NCBI GenBank assembly: GCA_009781185.1
Contig: WQYP01000032.1
Coordinates: 1 to 33,780 of the forward strand
DNA from: Phycisphaerales bacterium
Lineage (GTDB): Bacteria; Planctomycetota; Phycisphaerae; WQYP01
Reading direction: 5' to 3'
Length of the DNA: 33,780 nucleotides
Shown: positions 7,901 to 14,107 of the stretch, one piece after another
Numbering within the stretch: position 1 is the stretch's first letter
Layout: each line of letters starts with the position of its first letter
Notes under the pieces: generated by a model
Database searches by the model: none
Told to the model about the DNA's origin: nothing
What the model saw: only the letters and a program-made list of their open reading frames with translations
Program-made: the position numbers and the translations under genes

Positions 7901-8387
7901 CCCCGCCCGTGTCTTCGACGACACCCTGCTCAGACCAGAAACCCAAGATATGGAAGCATACGTCGACGGCATTCGTAATATCACGGAGGCACAAGAACGC
8001 GTCGCTCGTCAATACTTCGAAGACGGCAGCATCTCGCAAGCCTGCCCGCCGCTGGCCGCGATCCTCCACATCATGACCCAAGGCAACTATCAAGGCCACG
8101 ACGTGCACCATCCCGAACTCCGCCAGCTTTTCACCCGCGAATCGCTGCTGGCCAGCGACTGGTACGCCAATCGCCTCCGCAACGTTCAGCAACTCGACCA
8201 AGCCCGCTGGCAGCGTTTCGTCCATTACCTGACCGATTGGTCCTCGCACGAAACCGATACGCGTCTGGCGAATCAACTGAACATCCCATCGCGCCTGGCC
8301 CTGGCACAGCGTGAACTCACCCGCACGAACAACCCCGCGTATCTCAAGTCCCTTGAAGGCACACTGGGCGCCGACCGTCTCAACTAA
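4923..8387 (+). CDS. Large PEP carboxykinase-like protein (probable PPi-type PEPCK)
   Basis: At 1154 residues this is far longer than ATP- or GTP-dependent PEPCK but matches the PPi-dependent PEPCK of Entamoeba and Propionibacterium (about 1,100 residues or more), which interconverts oxaloacetate plus PPi with PEP, CO2 and phosphate. Motifs resemble a PEPCK active site: NYYGYCKKEV (336-345), comparable to YxGExKK with its metal-binding lysine; CEEEHSGGALAF with His363; and a P-loop-like SGGGKSEISKS from Ser491 with Lys495. Further conserved-looking blocks are LDVRRSLGSVIKLM and FSTAAGHIGPNVRVDHDIS. There is no signal peptide. The start follows AGGAGACGAGC, a good ribosome-binding site. It is single-gene, with a palindrome after its stop. 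Family membership is from recalled motifs, not from an alignment; the alternative is an uncharacterised relative. Confidence 0.65.
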   Translation: MNALAASSAESLAGDKDDIDPRIPLQRYIRHQLLALGVDTAIDAADTTDTQLLRSLMANYRQKTRLLKNVPCPADASIEEFLNQLCRENHLPADLRLPREVFNLSAAGLARELSLPMDGETFENAWLKSYRLQNGVLHNPRSDRRTTKGTFHVAEVGLPVPGDKVAMPFSVFVELFRHALNAPQDLLMLPFTALDTKPTGLFCSLLLRPIVCPEIPNVRPAQSMEIRFFAPGSLVSNLDFIESIFGNAGDPVLPENDARLDVEHWTGHTGCVILAPHLVNLTKKELGLPHYDQATERQRRDGACWKHEDERYNNGQAFKITCRSADGIMVTLIADNYYGYCKKEVKTQISFAANLMGQCEEEHSGGALAFASYSLGMEYEPSSAPDGTPTLAELAAKFPDLLELHAEGHAVDRRFPQLIYIPADAGMDLRTGTVHWRQNGEPRTIPLLLDHIYMAPTGVRFFLNRHPGSGRFRIIMTMAQGTFCHKPCTVSGGGKSEISKSLIDYMIYGPIYVSDLEKDLDQVEVIFQKDHAIRWKPGHAPFDYSKSPSRPILDVRRSLGSVIKLMTPSPDYTDEYNHWLTAIPSDILSLIFLIKRLYKPEWGNQWRKHFTVDIVNGEPGHELKADDRKAGGTYLRVGLLPNAGWRTFKVRQDFYPAAKISMEDDITASVVTPANVINPSAAHEVKNSAKLVINCESQLFQRPDDAIHPGLDHQTESDFTRMDNFFSNYEPLTPAMVRDMVNHVSKFDEFSAPMQQFLHSATDDTRGYVACSANPRLVDGKPSKNPRYLQLRPDLARPFERHIAETGVRLSRNIPLNAPLAFPVDAILIGRRNNPPEPKAKIRNLAVYNPIHYQELPEFLMDVICSLTGKSPSTTGAGSEGALTKGPFNALLTTADLNAAIVSMILTGLHGFSTAAGHIGPNVRVDHDISLLVPELWCRLSAQERDPAFLITNGYLEKINDFTHNGQNIPASRLGYRINYKFVRAFFGRIFDNPARVFDDTLLRPETQDMEAYVDGIRNITEAQERVARQYFEDGSISQACPPLAAILHIMTQGNYQGHDVHHPELRQLFTRESLLASDWYANRLRNVQQLDQARWQRFVHYLTDWSSHETDTRLANQLNIPSRLALAQRELTRTNNPAYLKSLEGTLGADRLN

Positions 8388-8438
8388 CGTGGCATCGGCG
8401 TCCCGCCGATGTTGTGGCATTGGAATCTTACTAATGTC

Positions 8439-8532
8439 ATTGGCCCCGGCAGGGGCCTGAGCCTTTAGCCCACGGCAAGCGGCTATAGCTGCTTGCCGTG
8501 GGCTAAAAGCTCCGGCCCCTACCGGGGCCAAT
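8439..8532. repeat. Long palindrome between convergent genes
   Basis: ATTGGCCCCGGCAGGGGCC and TTTAGCCCACGGCAAGC on the left are mirrored by GCTTGCCGTGGGCTAAA and GGCCCCTACCGGGGCCAAT on the right, around the loop GGCTATAGCT. It lies in the gap where the PEPCK-like gene (plus) and the TPR gene (minus) end, so it could act as a bidirectional terminator. It has no T-run and resembles the dispersed TTTAGCC-type hairpins at 13831 and 29012. Confidence 0.8.
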
Positions 8533-8554
8533 CCGTACTTGACAATCTCTCACG

Positions 8555-8866
8555 TCAGGGCTTCAACCCGAGTTCCTTCGCCCGGTTAAAGTCCGCTTCC
8601 GCTTTCGTCGTCTCGCCTTTGGCTTTGTAGGCCACGCCGCGGTTGTTGTATGCCTTGGTGTCTTTCGGATCGAGGCGAATAGCTTCCGTATCATCAACAA
8701 TCGCCTTGTCAAAATCGCCCTTCTTCCCGTAGTTCACGCCACGGTTGTAATACGCTGTGACGTATTTCGGATCAAGCCGGATGGCCTCCGTATAATCGGC
8801 AATCGCCGTGTTAAAATCGCCTTTCTTCTCGTAGGTCATGCCGCGATAGTAGTATTCCCTCATCAT
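8555..8866 (-). CDS. Short TPR protein, probably N-terminally truncated
   Basis: From the chosen start (8866, MMRE) the protein has 103 residues and consists of three tetratricopeptide repeats: YYYRGMTYEKKGDF...AIRLDP (5-38), YYNRGVNYGKKGDF...AIRLDP (39-72) and YNNRGVAYKAKGE...ELGLKP (73-103). TPRs mediate protein-protein contacts; the partner is unknown. The frame stays open upstream to 8992, but that part is antisense to the carbon-nitrogen hydrolase remnant and is not TPR-like, so I start at 8866, where GAAGGGG stands about 4 bases upstream. The junction lies within the first TPR, suggesting the original gene was longer and lost its 5' part in the rearrangement. It may or may not be expressed. 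Confidence 0.6.
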   Translation of the reverse strand: MMREYYYRGMTYEKKGDFNTAIADYTEAIRLDPKYVTAYYNRGVNYGKKGDFDKAIVDDTEAIRLDPKDTKAYNNRGVAYKAKGETTKAEADFNRAKELGLKP

Positions 8867-9032
8867 CGACCCCTTCGGCCGCCTGCTCGCCACCGGTTCA
8901 AACGACAAGGAAGAAATCCTGATTTCCGATATCGACCCGACCGTGCAGGAACAAACCCGCCGCCTCTGGCCGTTCCTCCGCGACAGACGCATCGACGCCT
9001 ACAGTGCAATCACGCAACGCTTCGGCAAATAA
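8853..9032 (+). pseudogene. C-terminal remnant of carbon-nitrogen hydrolase (N-carbamoylputrescine amidase-like)
   Basis: Reading on the plus strand from 8856 gives SLIIDPFGRLLATGSNDKEE, then ILISDIDPTVQEQTRR, LWPFLRDRRIDAY and SAITQRFGK before the stop at 9030-9032. This is the typical C-terminus of nitrilase-superfamily amidohydrolases, especially AguB-like N-carbamoylputrescine amidases. The catalytic Glu, Lys and Cys lie in the missing N-terminal part. An in-frame stop at 8850-8852 closes it upstream, and the neighbouring sequence is the minus-strand TPR gene. Agmatine deiminase, which makes N-carbamoylputrescine, lies 550 bases downstream, supporting an AguB identity. About 52 of roughly 290 expected residues remain. 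Confidence 0.75.
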
Positions 9033-9204
9033 CAATACAACAATGGAGCACCGCGTGGTAACGCGGTGGTTGACGTTCCCAATGCATATGTCGTTAATCT
9101 CGTAAAAGACCACCGCCCCGCTTGCGGCGTCGCGAACCATCCACATCACTTCGACGCAACAACCCCAACAATGTATACTCCACACAAACGCAAGGAAACC
9201 CCAC

Positions 9205-9570
9205 ATGCCTACATTCACATGTCGACACTGCGGCATTACGAACACCATCAACGAAGCCGACCGCGACAAACCCCTCCGCTGCCTGAACTGCAAAACGATC
9301 CAAAACACCTCCGCCGATGCCACCCCAACTCCGAATCCCTCCACGCTCCAGCAGCCCCCCCAACATATCCTCCTGCAAATCATGGGCACCCTCATCATCA
9401 TCGCCGGCATTATCCAGATCATCGTCCCGATACTGATTGTGACAAAAACGGAGGATGGTCCCTTGCTCCTGGGTACCATCGGCGGATTGATCACGATGGG
9501 CTTCGGCTTCGTGATCTTCTGCCTCCGCCGAATCGCCATCGACGTCTGGCACATCCGCCGTCGCCAATAA
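9205..9570 (+). CDS. Zinc-ribbon protein with two membrane helices
   Basis: The 121-residue protein begins with a zinc ribbon of two CxxC knuckles (Cys6/Cys9 in CRHC and Cys26/Cys29 in CLNC), then a Thr/Pro linker (about 32-50), then two membrane helices (about 56-80 and 87-107) and a basic tail IRRRQ. This architecture is common among small planctomycete membrane proteins of unknown function. The start has AAGGA about 8 bases upstream. It is followed after 15 bases by agmatine deiminase, so the two may be co-transcribed. I cannot assign a role. Confidence 0.75.
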   Translation: MPTFTCRHCGITNTINEADRDKPLRCLNCKTIQNTSADATPTPNPSTLQQPPQHILLQIMGTLIIIAGIIQIIVPILIVTKTEDGPLLLGTIGGLITMGFGFVIFCLRRIAIDVWHIRRRQ

Positions 9571-9585
9571 CCACAAGGATTTATC

Positions 9586-10827
9586 ATGCCTCGCCAACAA
9601 AAAATCAAAAATCAAAAATCGAAAATCGAAAATCCCCCTCTCCCCACTCCCGCATCCCTCGGCTACTCCATGCCCGCGGAGTGGGAGCCGCAGGATGCGA
9701 CGTGGATTGCATGGCCGCACGGGCTGGAGGATTGGCCGGAGAAAACGGAGGTTATTCCGTGGGTTTATGCGGAGCTTGTTCGCCATCTCGCTTACGGACA
9801 GCGAGTGCATATTTTCGTTCAGCCTTCCAAACAGCGTCATTTTGCTCGTGAAGTCACGTCCATTCTTCGACAGGCGAATGTCAATCTCGCTCACGTGACT
9901 TTGCACACCCAGCCGACGGACCGCGTCTGGACCCGCGATTCAGGGCCAATCTTCCTCAAGAAAAACAAAATCGCATGTGACCATCAGAGCCGCGACCGTC
10001 AGGGAGCGACCGTGCGGCAATACGAAAACGGTGCCAGTCGCTCCCTAACGGTCGCGGCTCTGAATGCCAAACTCGCCGTCGCCGATTTCAAATTCAACGC
10101 ATGGGCCAAGTACGATAACTCCTCACTCGATGACCAACTGCCGACCGTGATCGCCGACCAGCTTCGTCTTCCGCATTTTGTCGTCTTCGGTGAAAACGAT
10201 GCCGGCGAATACCAACGCTTCGTCCTCGAAGGCGGCTCCATTGACGTCAACGGTAAAGGACCGGGGGGGGGCTGCCTCCTGACGACCGAAGAATGCCTGC
10301 TCTCGAAAATCCAGCAGCGTAACCCCGGCTTTTCGCGTGATCGCATCGAACAAACCCTCCGCGACTACCTCGGCGTCACAAAAATTCTCTGGCTCAACCG
10401 CGGCATCGCCGGTGACATCGACACTCACGGACATGTCGACGACACCGCTCGCTTCGTCAATCCTACCACCATCGTCGCTTGCGCCGAACCCAACCGTTCC
10501 GACGCCAACCACGCCCCATTGCGTGAAAATCTCAAGCGTCTCAAGCAAATGCGAGACACCCGCGGCAAACCGTTCACCATCGCCGAGATCCCAATGCCCG
10601 AACCGGTCCACTTCAACAAGCAGCGTCTCCCCGCCAGTTACGCCAACTTCACCATCGCCAACGTCGGCGTCCTGGTCCCGGTCTTCAACGACCCTGCCGA
10701 TATGATCGCCCTGAAAATCTTCGAACAACTTTTCACCGACCGCCCCATCATTCCGATCTATTCCCGCGACCTGGTCCTGGGCCTGGGCGCCCTGCACTGC
10801 ATCACCCAGCAGCAACCGTCGGTGTGA
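9586..10827 (+). CDS. aguA: Agmatine deiminase (AguA) with in-frame repeat insertion
   Basis: This enzyme hydrolyses agmatine to N-carbamoylputrescine and ammonia in the polyamine pathway. Family motifs are MPAEWEPQDATWIAWPH (29-45), WTRDSGPIF (115-123), LEGGSIDVNGKG with Glu215, GDIDTHGHVDDTARF with His283, and the catalytic Cys405 in LGALHCITQQQP. At 413 residues it is longer than usual (about 340-380). The excess has two sources. Residues 6-16 (KIKNQKSKIEN) come from a 7-bp-period A/T repeat (9599-9634). Residues about 130-162 (ACDHQSRDRQGAT...SLTVAALNAK) are a complete palindromic element read in frame, between GPIFLKKNKI and LAVADFKFNAW, which are adjacent in ordinary homologues. All catalytic residues are kept, so activity is plausible. 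Met29 (9670) is a possible shorter start, but AAGGA supports 9586. Confidence 0.92.
   Translation: MPRQQKIKNQKSKIENPPLPTPASLGYSMPAEWEPQDATWIAWPHGLEDWPEKTEVIPWVYAELVRHLAYGQRVHIFVQPSKQRHFAREVTSILRQANVNLAHVTLHTQPTDRVWTRDSGPIFLKKNKIACDHQSRDRQGATVRQYENGASRSLTVAALNAKLAVADFKFNAWAKYDNSSLDDQLPTVIADQLRLPHFVVFGENDAGEYQRFVLEGGSIDVNGKGPGGGCLLTTEECLLSKIQQRNPGFSRDRIEQTLRDYLGVTKILWLNRGIAGDIDTHGHVDDTARFVNPTTIVACAEPNRSDANHAPLRENLKRLKQMRDTRGKPFTIAEIPMPEPVHFNKQRLPASYANFTIANVGVLVPVFNDPADMIALKIFEQLFTDRPIIPIYSRDLVLGLGALHCITQQQPSV
9984..10063. repeat. Palindromic repeat, family A, inside aguA
   Basis: TCAGAGCCGCGACCGTCAGG (from 9984) is mirrored by the inverse arm ending at 10063 (GGTCGCGGCTCTGA). The outer part is degenerate but recognisable (GCATGTGACCA to the left, TGCCAAACTC to the right, compare 3843 and 3938), making the likely insertion about 99 bp, a multiple of three. 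It is translated without a stop within AguA. Confidence 0.9.
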
Positions 10828-10850
10828 ATCGGGGAAGCAATCGCATTTCG

Positions 10851-13793
10851 CTATTTGGAGTCCGCGCGCGAATCGTCCAACGCCATCAGCAGCACTTCCG
10901 CCGTATGCAAAGCTCGGGTATCGGTCTGTTGGCTGATCTGTTCGCGGCACGAAAAACCGTCGGTAATCACAAGAGCATTCTTCGGCATCGCCCTGACCGC
11001 GGGAAGCAAACTATCGTTAGCGATCGCAAGAGAAACCTCATACTTGTCTTTTTCGAAGCCAAAAGGCCCGGCCATTCCGCAGCAGCCAGTGTCAGGCGTT
11101 GATAGTTCCAATCCCATTTTTCGCAGCAATTTCGCCGCATCGGCCGACTTCATCAGCGACTTCTGGTGGCAGTGATTGTGTAGCATCGCCTGCCGTGGCA
11201 ACTGCGGCGGCGTGTAATCAGGTGCATACTTCGCAAGAAATTCCGCCAGCAGGAATGTTTGCTTGCTGAGCTTTTGCGCCTGCTGATTCTCGGGCATGAA
11301 ATTGCAAAGTTCGTCGCGGAAGACCGAAACGCAGCTCGGCTCCAAAACCACGATCGGCGTGCCTGCCGTGATCTCAGCATCCAACGCCGTGAGCACTTTC
11401 TGCAAATACCGCCTGGCAACATCGAGCATGCCAAAGTCATACAGCGGCCGTCCGCAGCAAACCTGCTTCGGCAAAATCGCAGGCTCAAAACCGGCATTGC
11501 GAAGCACCTCCACAGCCGCCTTACCGATCTCAGGTGCCAGATGGTTCGTGAACGTATCCGTCCACAAAAGCACTCGAGGCTTGGGACTCTGGGGCATGGT
11601 ATTCAACTTGCCGCGAGCCCATTGCCGGAACGTTTGCTTGGCCAATTGTGGTAGTTTTCTGGCGGAATGGATGTAAAGGATTTTCTTGACCAGCAAATTA
11701 ATCACGGGAATGTTTGCAAAGAAGTTAGCAATCCGCGGCGCGAGCGAAGCGAGGCGAAGCCATAGGTCGACACGTCCGAATGCGTATGAACTCAACGGAC
11801 GCCACTTCCGCTGGTAATAATGCGAAAGAAATTCCGCCTTGTAGGTGGCCATGTCGACGTTGAGCGGACATTCGGATTTGCACGCTTTGCACGACAGGCA
11901 GAGTTCCAGGGACTCTCTGACGTGTTGATCGTTCCAGCCGCCGGTGACGATTTCCTGCTGGAGCATTTCGAAGAGCATGCGCGCCCGACCGCGGGTGGAG
12001 TGCTTCTCCTCTCGCGTAGCCCGGTAGCTCGGACACATGCCGCCGCCTTCTGATTGCCGGCATTTTCCGAGCCCCTCGCAGCGAAGCACGGAGCGATGAA
12101 AATCGTGATGATCGTCCGGATAACCGAATCGCGTGTTCACCTGCATCGGATGGTAATCCACGCCGAGCCGGAGATTTTCGGTCGGAAGATACGGATCGAT
12201 CAGTTTGCCGGGATTCATTTTGTTCGTCGAATCGAACGTCGTTTTGAATTGTTTGAATGCGTGGATCAGATCAGGCGAGAACATTTTCGGGAACAGCGAA
12301 GCGCGGGACTGTCCGTCGCCGTGTTCGCCGGAGAGCGAGCCGCCGTAGGAGACGACGAGTTCCGCCGCCCGTTCGATAAAACTCTGGAATTTCCGGATGC
12401 CCGCTTCGGAGAGCAGATCGAAGCTGACTTGCATGTGGATGCAGCCATGTCCGAAATGGCCGTAGTAGCGGGACTGGTAGTGGAATTCGTCCAGGAGTTT
12501 CCGCAGGTCCCGCAGGTAGCCTCCGAGCTTTTCCGGAGCGACCGCGGCGTCCTCCCAGCCCTCCCACATCAGCGGGGCGTCGTGCGTGTGATTGGAAGCT
12601 CGCGGGCCGCCTTCACGCACGTACCAGATTTGCTTGATTTCGGCGGCGGTGGTGTACATGCGGATGTTGGGCGATAAAGGCAATGGACGCGTCGCATCAA
12701 TCATAGTCTGCGCCATCGCCGTAGCCGCTTCAGGCGAATCGGCGCCGAACTCCGCCAGGAGCAGTCCACCGCCCGGAGGCACAAGATCGACGCCCGCAAA
12801 ATTCTTCCCGCGGAGAATGTCGATCGTCTCACCCTGTACGCCTTCCAGCGCGATAATGCCAGGAAAGCCAAGCAGGCGAGGCGTATCGTCTGCAGCAAGA
12901 TAAATGTCAGGATAATTCAAAGCGACCAGAACGCGATGCTGCGGACTTTCCATCAGCTTGAGCTTCGCGGACAGGACGATGGCACAGGTGCCCTCCGTCC
13001 CGACCAGCGCACGGGCCACGTTGAAATGATTCTCCGGCAGCAATTGATCGAGGTTGTACCCCGAGACCCGACGAGGAATGTCGGGAAATTGTTTTCGCAC
13101 ATGTTCAGCAGCCGTGTCGGCGATCTGTTGCAATGATTTGTATATCTCCGCACGCCGTCCACCCGCGCGGACAATGGCGTCGAACTCTTCAGGTGTAGTG
13201 GCGCCGACGGTCAAGCGTGTGCCGTCGTAAAGGAGAACCTCCAACTCCAGGACGTTTTCGCCGGTTTTTCCGCCCATGATCGAGTGGGTGCCGCAGGCGT
13301 TATTGCCGATCATGCCGCCGAGGGTGCAGCGGTTGTGCGTGGCCGGATCGGGCGCGAAGGTAAGCTCGTGCTCCTCCGCGGCATCCCGCAGCTGGTCAAG
13401 CACCACGCCCGGCTCCACCACGGCATAACGCTCCCGCCAGTTCAACTCCAAAATCCGATTCATATATTTCGAAAAATCGATCACCACCGCGACGTTGCAG
13501 CACTGCCCTGCCAGGCTCGTGCCGCCGCCCCGTGCAAGGATCGGAGCCCCGAATTTCCGAGCCGCCGCCACCGCTGCGATCACGTCATCGGCATCTTTGG
13601 GAATCACCAGCCCGATCGGAATCTGTCGATAATTCGACGCGTCCGTGGCATAAAGCGCCCGGCTGCCCGCATCGAAACGCACCTCCCCACGAATCGTCTT
13701 GCGAAGCTCAGCCTCAAGCTCGGCGACCTGCGGAAAAGGCTCCGGCCTGACATGCGACCGGGGCGGAGTAGCGGCAATATCCTGTGTGCTCAC
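10851..13793 (-). CDS. FAD-linked oxidase fused to Fe-S / CCG-domain subunit (D-2-hydroxyacid dehydrogenase type)
   Basis: This 980-residue protein joins a GlcD-like flavin half to a GlpC-like iron-sulfur half. Residues about 60-235 form the FAD-binding domain (LARGGGTSLAG; GGMIGNNACGTHS). Residues about 280-520 form the FAD-oxidase C-terminal domain, with GEHGDGQSRASLF. Two cysteine clusters follow: Cys572, 578 and 587 (CEGLGKC...MCP) and CLSCKACKSECP (Cys632, 635, 638, 642), for 4Fe-4S centres. Two CCG-type segments end the protein: CCGRPLYDFG at 779 and HNHCHQKS at 872 with GCCGMAGPFG at 903. Such fusions oxidise D-lactate, glycolate or D-2-hydroxyglutarate and pass electrons to the respiratory chain; the substrate is not readable. 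I prefer GTG at 13793 (GAAGG 8 bases upstream) over TTG 13808, which lacks a ribosome-binding site. It is convergent with aguA, with a 23-base gap. Confidence 0.9.
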   Translation of the reverse strand: MSTQDIAATPPRSHVRPEPFPQVAELEAELRKTIRGEVRFDAGSRALYATDASNYRQIPIGLVIPKDADDVIAAVAAARKFGAPILARGGGTSLAGQCCNVAVVIDFSKYMNRILELNWRERYAVVEPGVVLDQLRDAAEEHELTFAPDPATHNRCTLGGMIGNNACGTHSIMGGKTGENVLELEVLLYDGTRLTVGATTPEEFDAIVRAGGRRAEIYKSLQQIADTAAEHVRKQFPDIPRRVSGYNLDQLLPENHFNVARALVGTEGTCAIVLSAKLKLMESPQHRVLVALNYPDIYLAADDTPRLLGFPGIIALEGVQGETIDILRGKNFAGVDLVPPGGGLLLAEFGADSPEAATAMAQTMIDATRPLPLSPNIRMYTTAAEIKQIWYVREGGPRASNHTHDAPLMWEGWEDAAVAPEKLGGYLRDLRKLLDEFHYQSRYYGHFGHGCIHMQVSFDLLSEAGIRKFQSFIERAAELVVSYGGSLSGEHGDGQSRASLFPKMFSPDLIHAFKQFKTTFDSTNKMNPGKLIDPYLPTENLRLGVDYHPMQVNTRFGYPDDHHDFHRSVLRCEGLGKCRQSEGGGMCPSYRATREEKHSTRGRARMLFEMLQQEIVTGGWNDQHVRESLELCLSCKACKSECPLNVDMATYKAEFLSHYYQRKWRPLSSYAFGRVDLWLRLASLAPRIANFFANIPVINLLVKKILYIHSARKLPQLAKQTFRQWARGKLNTMPQSPKPRVLLWTDTFTNHLAPEIGKAAVEVLRNAGFEPAILPKQVCCGRPLYDFGMLDVARRYLQKVLTALDAEITAGTPIVVLEPSCVSVFRDELCNFMPENQQAQKLSKQTFLLAEFLAKYAPDYTPPQLPRQAMLHNHCHQKSLMKSADAAKLLRKMGLELSTPDTGCCGMAGPFGFEKDKYEVSLAIANDSLLPAVRAMPKNALVITDGFSCREQISQQTDTRALHTAEVLLMALDDSRADSK

Positions 13794-13820
13794 GTGTATA
13801 ACCTTCAAAATACGAAACGA

Positions 13821-14012
13821 GGGCTAAGATCAATACGGTTCAGTTCAGCCATATAGCCCCGGCTTTAGCCGGGATCGACCTGCGATTCGCCATTGGAAGC
13901 TCGGAGGAACCACGACACAACGGGAAAATGAGTCGTGTCGTGATTCATCAGAGCTTATCCCGGCTAAAGCCGGAGCTATATGGTCCTAACTGAACCGTAT
14001 TGGGGCTAAGAT
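13821..14012. mobile_element. MITE-like palindromic element with 10-bp direct repeats
   Basis: The element (13831-14002) has inverted termini CAATACGGTTCAGTT and AACTGAACCGTATTG that match over 15 bases, continuing into ATATAGCCCCGGCTTTAGCC and its imperfect inverse. An inner hairpin (ACGACAC...GTGTCGT) lies in the centre. The 10-mer GGGCTAAGAT occurs in direct orientation immediately outside both ends (13821-13830 and 14003-14012), as expected for a target-site duplication. No ORF for a transposase is inside, so it would need a transposase in trans. Confidence 0.75.
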
Positions 14013-14048
14013 AATGGATCGGAGCGGAGAAGGAAATTGTCCACGGAA

Positions 14049-14101
14049 TTCACGCTTTAGCGTGTCATGTGGCATCACACGTTGACACGCTAAAGCGTGA
14101 A
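14049..14101. repeat. Hairpin just after the ABC permease stop
   Basis: TTCACGCTTTAGCGTGTCA (from 14049) is mirrored by TGACACGCTAAAGCGTGAA ending at 14101, a perfect 19-base arm with a 15-base loop. It lies 6 bases downstream of the permease gene (minus strand) and could end its transcript, although no U-tract follows. Confidence 0.8.
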
Positions 14102-14107
14102 CTCCGA

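Noticed and set aside
7353..8531. 392-residue minus-strand ORF opposite the PEPCK-like gene
   Set aside because: It is antisense to a clearly conserved protein, has low-complexity Val/Gly/Ala/Arg content and no family motif. It also runs over the palindrome at 8439-8532.
9033..9180. Possible minus-strand gene fragment (GAVVFYEINDI)
   Set aside because: A short protein-like phrase occurs in one frame, but there is no start, no family match I can name and no continuation.
10123..10950. 275-residue minus-strand ORF opposite aguA
   Set aside because: It is antisense to conserved AguA motifs and extends into the neighbouring convergent gene.
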